A stretch of 64,000 nucleotides of DNA from the NCBI GenBank assembly GCA_022264855.1, contig JABYQU010000038.1:62001-126000 (forward strand). The letters are read 5' to 3'. Each line of letters opens with the position of its first letter. The first letter of the stretch is position 1. Origin of the DNA: Lenzites betulinus (Eukaryota; Basidiomycota; Agaricomycetes; Polyporales; Polyporaceae). Made by a program: the position numbers and the translations under genes. Below are positions 57,253-64,000 of the stretch, piece after piece. The notes under the pieces are model-generated. The model was given only the letters and a program-made list of their open reading frames with translations. It had not been told where the DNA came from and searched no databases.

Positions 57253-59211
57253 ATATCTTAGAGCCGAGGTAATATTAACATCATATACATATGTCGCATT
57301 GTCGACCCATCTACAGCTGTACTTATAATTCCGACATAATGTGTTCTACTCAGTGAGTTACCTGGATAGTATCTCCTAGTCAAAGTCCGAGGGTATGAGT
57401 TGCCATTCTGGATATCAAATCATGTTCACTATTATACAAAAATTCATCCAGCTACGAGCTCGTCATGGCGGTACATGCAGTTATGGAACCAACTTTCATA
57501 AAGGGTCGGTGTATGGTAGCCTAGGCGTTGCAGCCATTGGCCAAGTCTACAATGTGCTTTAACAACAATTTAACAAAGAGGAGTCGATTCGCTGCCTGGA
57601 TACACATTGTGCAAGGGGTGCACATGCTCTTTCCTAGACGGATATCTATTGACATACATAATCTCGGTGGGGAAGACGCGCATATCTCATGTAGAGCTGT
57701 GATGATGATGCTGACGATCCCATCTTTACTGTTTTGTTTGACTAGAATCTCGTCGACAAGGGTGAGGCGCCGCAGGGATGAGCATAAACACACTGAATTG
57801 AAATGACGGGAGCCGTGACTGCAACCTTCTATATTATATCCGATCTGCCAAAGAACGAACCATGTGCTCACATTTGCAGCCACCGGCCAGGCGGTATTTA
57901 GACGCAGGAAACGTTGACGACCTGGGCTGGTGTGGGGACAGAAAGCCCGACTCAACAGCAGTGTCGTGTTCGCAGATCCATCGCCAAGATCTGAGCGCTG
58001 TTACGCTAAACAGTTGACCTGGAGAATTGATGCTATGTGGCTCTGTAGTCGACGTGTCACGCGTAATGAGCAGATAAGCAGCAACGAGGAACATAACAAT
58101 GTGAAGTTGGGTTTCGGAGCGGTATTCCCCAGTCTCTGAATTCGCAGGTGTCAGAGATCGGGGTTTGCGATAATATTGAAGAACGCTCCGAGTCCTTGGC
58201 AGGGCTTTTGATTTTAGAAGAGACCTGCGATCACGAGAATACGGAACGTTCACGACCGCCCATGTTGTTCGGCTCCGGTATAGAGTACGACAAACAGTTG
58301 CCTGCACATCAGCCTGGCGGAGTTATCAGTGAGAGCGTACCTCGAACATCTTAAGGGCTGGATTTCTCGGGGCCTCGGGCCCGACTGTAGAATTTGTGAT
58401 GGAGCATGGGCGGTTCTCATTCAGCTTGAGGCCTGAGCCCTGAGGATCCCTGTCCCGTGTCATGTCTCCGTTCTCCAACCGGCTGGTGGTAGCGCCCAGC
58501 GGCGTCGTGCGTGGAATTGGGGCCGTAGGTTGAGCCGCCTGTGCGATGGCGCTCTTATAGCTTACCGGAATCGCTGTTTCTACACCTTTCTTGCGGGAGC
58601 GAACCTACCGGCTACGGATCTGCAGCATAAGAAGGCCTGTGGCCATGCGGGGTGGGTACCTGGGGCCAGGGTCTGCACGGCGGCAACCTAACATTGGGCA
58701 GCCTCGTGTCCAGGTAACGCCCTGCCACGCCACAAGGAGATAGAATGGCCTCCGACAAGGTTCTGAAGAAGCTTCGGTGCCTGGCTCGCCAGGCACGGAT
58801 GCTGCAAGGAACCTCATGGGGATTGACTTTAGTATCGGGATAGGAGGAGAAGGAGCTGCAGGCAACCACACACCTCCTCTGGGTGTTCTCACATGGACAC
58901 ATGTAGGCCTGCGGTGCAATCAGGGCGATCAGCGGACGCACAGAGCGGGCGCACAGTGTAGGTGCGTGCTGGGAGCAATGCGCTATACTACACAGTGCCG
59001 GACCGGCGGTGCAGGGCGGACGGTGGCAGCTGCTGGCCGAGTGGTTGCCTAGCGAGCGCGATAGGACAAGGAGGAGAGTGCGCAACGGTGATGCAAAGGC
59101 GATGCAGACGTTGTCCGAGACGCTGCGGCGCCGTGATTGCGGCGAGGAGGGGCGGGAGGATGTGCATTTCCGGACAAGCCGGAGGCGCGAGCAGCGGGCG
59201 TCTGCGCGCGG
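57253..59211. other. 2-kb region with at most a gene relic
   Basis: No intact gene. A minus-strand open stretch at about 58336-58542 (GATTSRLENGDMTRDRDPQG) bounded by AG and GT could be an exon remnant. Neighbouring frames near 57.9-58.3 kb do not join into a consistent model. Confidence 0.35.
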
Positions 59212-59217
59212 TATAAG
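59212..59217 (+). promoter_or_regulatory. TATA box TATAAG upstream of G-alpha gene
   Basis: GGTATAAGGC, about 125 bp upstream of ATG 59341. Confidence 0.4.
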
Positions 59218-59340
59218 GCATAGACGCCTACCGTCCCGGATTCTTGCACCGAGCGTTCATGACTGTCAGCTTTTCGCTCTCCGCACCTGCTCCTCTCTAG
59301 ATTCCCCGTTCGCAGCCCTCGCACCTTGCTCACGACCATC

Positions 59341-61673
59341 ATGCCCGTCTCCAGAGAGCCCTCCGACCGCGACCCCCTTTCCGCCGCTCTCAGGCCGCCC
59401 ATAGACGAAACCGAGGAGGAGAAGGCCCACCGGCTAGCAGGCGAGGAGGCTGCAAAGCGCGTCAGCCTAGCCATAGACGAGGCTATCCGCCTCGAGGAGA
59501 AGCAGCGCAAGAAACGCAAAATCGTGAGACTGCTGCTGCTGGGCCAGAGTGAATCCGGTTCGTCCAATGCATGCGCCACTCCGGAAACACTCTGTACTCA
59601 GTCTTCGTACCAGGGAAATCTACTACACTACGCCGTGAGTCTCTGAGCTGCTCTGTCGTCGGGAACGATCGTGGCAAAGGTGGTGCAATATTCAGGCCTG
59701 CACGAGTGGCCAACCGTGAAGCCCGTGAAGCCACGCTCGCGATGGTCTTGGAAGGCTGAAACACGGTGGCTCGTTTCGGCGCGCTCATATACTCTCGGCA
59801 ATCTATAAGCCTCCGCCTGTAGCCATTTCGCGCTGCTCTGCCGAACCTTTCCACCCTCGTGTTTATTCCGACCAGCTGGAAACTTTGCTCACGCGTTTGC
59901 TAGAATTCCAGCGGCTGTACACCCCCAACGCTTTCCGCGAGGAACGGATACTGTGGCGGGCCGTCATTCAGCTGAATATTGTACACTCCATCCACACAAT
60001 ACTCGACGCGTTGGATGACATTCGGCGGCGAGATGTATACCCATCCTCGATTTATACCTCTGAACCAGACACGGACTCAGAGTCTGAGCATCACGTTTCG
60101 TTACCCTACCACTTGGATGATCTACGGCGCCGCCTCTACCCCCTCCGACATGTGGAATCCCTTCTCATTGCCAAACTGGTCCCCCCTAACGAGCACGAAG
60201 CCACCACCCTTGGGGTCGGAGGGAGTAATAGCGTCAACGGCAATGTCATACGTTATGATGGGGCCCATTCACCACATTCCCAGATATTCCACCACCAGGA
60301 GGTCTTTGTGCGGCCAGGGGCGTCATGGAAGCTGCGCTCCTTCGGCCGACCACAATCTGCTGGCACAACGGGACAGGAAACCATAGACGAGTCGCAGTCG
60401 ATCCTACACCACTGTCGATCAGATATATCGGCGCTATGGGGGGATCCGGTAGTCCGGCAGATCCTGCGACGCCGCAAGATCAGGCTCGAGGAAAGCCCAG
60501 GCTTGTAAGTCACACTACTGCAGTCTCGACATCCGACTAACTACATGCAGCTATCTCAACGATTTGGAGCGCGTCACATCTTTGGCGTACTTCCCCTCCG
60601 ACGGTATGTCCTGCTGACACTTGCCGGGGCGCGGTCGTTGCTCATGATTATCAGACGATGTTCTCCGGGCGCGGCTAAAGACCGTGGGTGTTTCTGAGTA
60701 TAGTTTCCACATGGAGGCTGGCTCAGAAACCGGTACGGAATGGCGTATCATTGACGTGGGTGGGTCGCGGTCACAGGTCAGGACGGTTCCTCTTCTGTCA
60801 AATGACTTGCTGACAGATCGTAAACTAGCGACGTGAGTATATTACGTCCATGGTTACAGACTACAAGTCCTCACATTATATCCGCCTGTAGCGACATGGG
60901 CTCCCTTCTTTGACGATGGTGCGACTCTTTCCCAGCCTGTTTTTCCTGACTAATTGCTAACAAAAACCCAATCTTGCAGTCAACGGTAAGCCCTCTCTAT
61001 CTGCAACGGAACTTATTCTGAGGCGTCACTGGATCAGCTATCATCTTCCTCGCACCAATATCTGGATTCGATCAAACGCTCGTGGAAGATCGAAGTACTA
61101 ACCGATTGGTATGTTGTCTCCAGCTTGGTTTACGCGTCATATTGCTCATGCCCAGTGCAGGAGGACAGCGTATTGCTCTGGAAAGAGGTGTGCTCGAATA
61201 AGCTGCTCCAGAAGGTCGACCTAGTCCTCTTCCTCAACAAGTGCGATATACTCGCATCGAAACTGCGCTCTGGAGTGCGTCTCGCGAAATACGTTCGCAG
61301 CTTCGCAGATAGGCCGAACGAGCCAGAAGTCGCACAAAAGTGTTAGTATCCAATACTCCCATGCTTGACCGTGATGGGTGCTCATATTCCATTGCAGATT
61401 TCAAGAGCAAGTTCAGCGCTATCCACCGAGAGCACTCCCCGATACCTCGCAAGTTCTACGGATTTTGCACCTCCGTAACCGTAAGCTGTATTTGCCACGA
61501 TCGCGTTCGGGTGTATGAACTCATCAATATCTAGGATACGACCACTACTGGAGGCATCATTGCAAGTGGTACGTCCCCCGTCACTGCCGTTGTGGCCGTC
61601 ACTAACTTCAGGGATATCTGCAGTCAAGGATATGGTTATCCGAGAGCACCTTCGCGCCTCAAAGTTGCTCTGA
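59341..61673 (+). CDS. Heterotrimeric G-protein alpha subunit, divergent large fungal type
   Basis: GTP-binding signal transducer of about 489 aa (canonical G-alpha is about 350). The thirteen exons are 59341-59557, 59614-59634, 59904-60504, 60551-60603, 60655-60776, 60829-60832 (4 nt), 60892-60918, 60980-60985 (6 nt), 61038-61108, 61161-61341, 61398-61480, 61535-61568 and 61624-61673; they sum to 1470 nt in frame. The P-loop is GQSESGKSTTLR and the switch I region DVLRARLKTVG. Switch II reads DVGGSRSQRPTWAPFFDD with Ser where the catalytic Gln usually sits. G4 is FLNKCDIL and G5 FCTSVTDT. A helical-domain insert near residues 160-230 is acidic and Ser/His-rich. The C-terminus is REHLRASKLL. 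No N-terminal Gly-2 myristoylation site is present (starts MPVSREP). Exons 6 and 8 depend on the microexon reading. Confidence 0.86.
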
Positions 61674-64000
61674 GAAGCCCGATATGACACCTGAGCATCG
61701 CGATTACCTCTGTCGCGCCTCGGACGAAGCCCGCCCTCATAGCGCAAGCTGTTTGAGCGTCCCTAACCCTCTCACCAGGCCATTGCGCGTTCCACCGCAC
61801 ATACCCTTTCCCGTACATTACCCATGGGTCCCATGACCGTCCTCCCGTTATCACCGCACCCCGCCGCGTCCTCCGCCAATCCCTGTCACGGCTGACTCAG
61901 CCACAGGACCATGTCGATTCTTTGGCAACTCGCCCAGTAGGTTCACATAGTGTCCAGGCACCGCGTCTCCATATCCTGACATTGCATGCAGCCCCTTATG
62001 ACATTCCCTCACGCTCCCTCGCATAGTTTGATTACTGCTACTCACCGCCGCCCGCAGCATCCGCGCCCAGGCGAGCGCCACCGTACATGTACACCCTCCT
62101 TCCGTCTCGGGTCACCAGCTCTCAATGTTTTCTAGTCCATCTATACCTCGCATCTTCCCATATCGCATCTAGCTCTCACTTCGGTTCCCCGTGCATGAAT
62201 AACCCCTGACTCTCGTTTTGCATCGTGTGCCATAGCCATCCGACCACTACCATACGTGCACGGAATGACATGTTGTATGTACTGCTATCCCCTCATCAAG
62301 CTCCCACCCACCCGCACCCCGGACCCCAGAGGTGCGTCCCTCTTCTTGCAAGCACGCTCGTCTGTTTCTTGGCCATGGTCCTGCTTTCAGATGCGGCGTG
62401 TGCCCGACGCGCCCGACGCGCCCGGCCTTGTAGCCCGCGGAGGGAGTCGAAGGCGGACGACCCACGAAGCGCGACGGTGGCACCGTGCTTCGACGCGTCG
62501 CGCAGTGCCACCGCGCCCCGCCACACACACTTCCTCCGGTGCTCACAGACTCCCATACGTGCGCACTGCGGGATCCTGACAGCAGATCCGGCCGCGCGGA
62601 TGTTTGGTTCTGGCTCCACGCTGACGAGGACAGACGCCAGTCCAACGTCCGGCAGACCGCGCGCAGTAAGCACCATCGTGAACCTTCCGAAATTTGGCCC
62701 AGCGTTCGGGTGCGTACGGGTGTTTGTTCTGGCGTGTTCAGGTGTTGTTCCGAGGAAAGGTGAGTGTGGTGGGGTGGACCGTGGTTATAGGGCTCGGGCT
62801 GCGTGTCGCCCGTGGGTGCGCGGGATAGAACCACGGTCACAGGTGGCAGCAGTGGACGGGTTGATGATCCTTGCTCGTCGGAGGATACCATCCTCTGGAC
62901 AGTGGAAGCGCACCACATTCGGCCGTCTGCGTGGCAGCGTACCTGGTGTCTGCGTGCGGCTCCGTCACAACGGCCGGCGTCCTGGGATGGTCCTCGGCGG
63001 TGTGCTAGGCAAGAACCCGCGGATTGCGGCGTGTCGTCATCTTGGACGTCGGACGTGATGTATGCTCTTCAGGGATGGGTCGCGTGTCCCCATGGGCAGG
63101 GCATTCGTGGTGGGATTGGACCCTAGACGCGGTACGGGAAGGTTGCTGGTACGTGCTGTCACCGTCATTCTCAACCTGTCTGTCGGCATTGATAAGCAGG
63201 ACCTCACCAGGCCAAGGTTTGACCGTCAAACTTCATCTTTGACATGGAAGTCCCTGCGTCACTGCGTGCTTCAAGTCTAGGCCGGCTCGCAGTCTCATAA
63301 CGAGGCACTCGCCCTACAATCAACAATCGGTGACCAAAGGACAGCCGTCCGGCCAAGAATACCGCGACGGACTGTCTGCGGAGCCGCCACCATCTCCCCG
63401 CTCGTTCCACCGTGCTGCGCTGCGGCAGGCAGCTCGCAGGGACGTCTACGGGCGCTCACCCGCATGTCATTCACAGCAGGGTCGTACGTACGTACAGGAC
63501 ATCTAGGCGGGGAACGCTAGCGCGATGATGAGAACGCAGATAAGTAGTCCTTCGCCATCGCGCCATCCCCTACATTGGCTGCTACAAATCCGATGCTATC
63601 GATCTCGCGCTAGTCGTCCGGGGTGGGACCCTCTAACGCTTAGCAGTGTTAGCATGTGCATGAGGCCTCTTGGGGGTAGCGGGTGCATCAGGTTCCCGTC
63701 GCGTATGTGATAGTGGACGCTAACGCGGGCGTAGCATGGGTAGATAGCACACTGCCCCCCTCTAGGAGGGCCCTTTTGCGGCAAGATGGGTATATCAGGG
63801 ATACCAGGACGAACCGCCTACGAACGTTGCGCACTTGCTGTTAAAGTGCAGCCACGGTCGAGCAGCAGTACGTTAGCTCGGATCCCTTCCCGCCCAGCGC
63901 AATCAGATTCGGGATCACCACAAGAACGAGCGTGCGCCACACGTGTTCAGACCCTCAGCCACTAGTAGTATCCCAGTGGCCCTCGCCCTAGCAAACAGAC
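61674..64000. other. Gene-free end of window
   Basis: 2.3 kb with no supported gene, tRNA or repeat family. The long antisense ORFs near 62.2-63.1 kb overlap one another on both strands, a chance pattern of GC-rich DNA. Confidence 0.45.

Noticed and set aside
59558..59903. Extra exon inside the long second G-alpha intron (ORF 59571-59759)
   Set aside because: Joining exon 2 directly to 59904 gives TLRQFQRLYTPNAF as in the family. The ORF only repeats part of the spliced P-loop exon in another frame.
62247..62918. 223-codon minus-strand ORF near the window end
   Set aside because: Overlapped by long ORFs in several frames on the other strand. No domain-like pattern.
1..64000. CRISPR arrays, bacterial operons, phage or plasmid genes
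   Set aside because: No regularly spaced repeats and no intron-free gene clusters. All confident genes are eukaryotic with spliceosomal introns.

Overview
The window reads as nuclear DNA of a filamentous basidiomycete, most likely an Agaricomycete. The genes carry many short introns (about 48-80 bp, GTRNGY...YAG). The repertoire is fungal: a CDK9-like Bur1 kinase, a ChAPs exomer subunit, aspartokinase, a large fungal-type G-alpha, two P450s (one CYP53-like) and an APH-fold kinase-like protein. Two tRNA genes are of eukaryotic type. No plasmid, phage, CRISPR or bacterial operon structure was seen. Species cannot be fixed from sequence alone.

Layout. 1-2.1 kb: 3' part of Bur1/CDK9 kinase (+). 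2.5-6.0 kb: NatA auxiliary subunit Nat1/NAA15 (-), sharing a 200-bp divergent promoter with the cohesin regulator PDS5 (+, 6.2-11.2 kb). 11.5-14.0 kb: a P450 with microexons (-). 15.0-15.6 kb: ribosomal protein eL42 (+). 15.9-18.3 kb: CCCH/RS/coiled-coil protein (-). 19.0-20.7 kb: helical protein with one hydrophobic segment (-). 21.8-22.4 kb: small conserved-looking protein (+). 22.7-29.2 kb: Listerin LTN1 (+). 29.3-31.4 kb: CYP53-like P450 (-). 32.9-34.3 kb: HSP20-type chaperone with a long polyQ N-terminus (-). 36-46 kb is a gene-poor, CpG-rich accessory stretch. It holds a MITE-like element, nested inverted repeats, a duplicated 130-150 bp segment, heptamer GAAC arrays and two or three orphan genes or relics. 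46.5-47.9 kb: CCDC6-like coiled-coil protein (-). 48.0 kb: tRNA-Gly(GCC). 48.4-49.4 kb: APH-like kinase (-). 50.0-52.9 kb: Bch1/Bud7 exomer subunit (-). 53.5-55.7 kb: aspartokinase HOM3 (+). 57.1-57.3 kb: intron-containing tRNA-Arg(UCG) (-). 59.3-61.7 kb: a 13-exon G-alpha with predicted 4-nt and 6-nt microexons and a substituted catalytic Gln (+). 61.7-64.0 kb: no gene seen.

The housekeeping genes do not form one pathway. Functional pairs are protein synthesis and quality control (eL42, NatA, LTN1, HSP20), chromosome and transcription control (PDS5, Bur1), and membrane traffic or signalling (Bch1/Bud7, G-alpha). Exon models for Bur1, eL42, the CCCH protein, the helical protein, the small protein, HSP20, the CCDC6-like protein, the APH-like protein and G-alpha were summed by hand. 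Each total is divisible by three with an open frame. The best candidates for something unusual are the G-alpha microexon cluster with its Gln-to-Ser change, the 387-aa helical protein, the polyQ HSP20, and the nested repeats at 37-40 kb.
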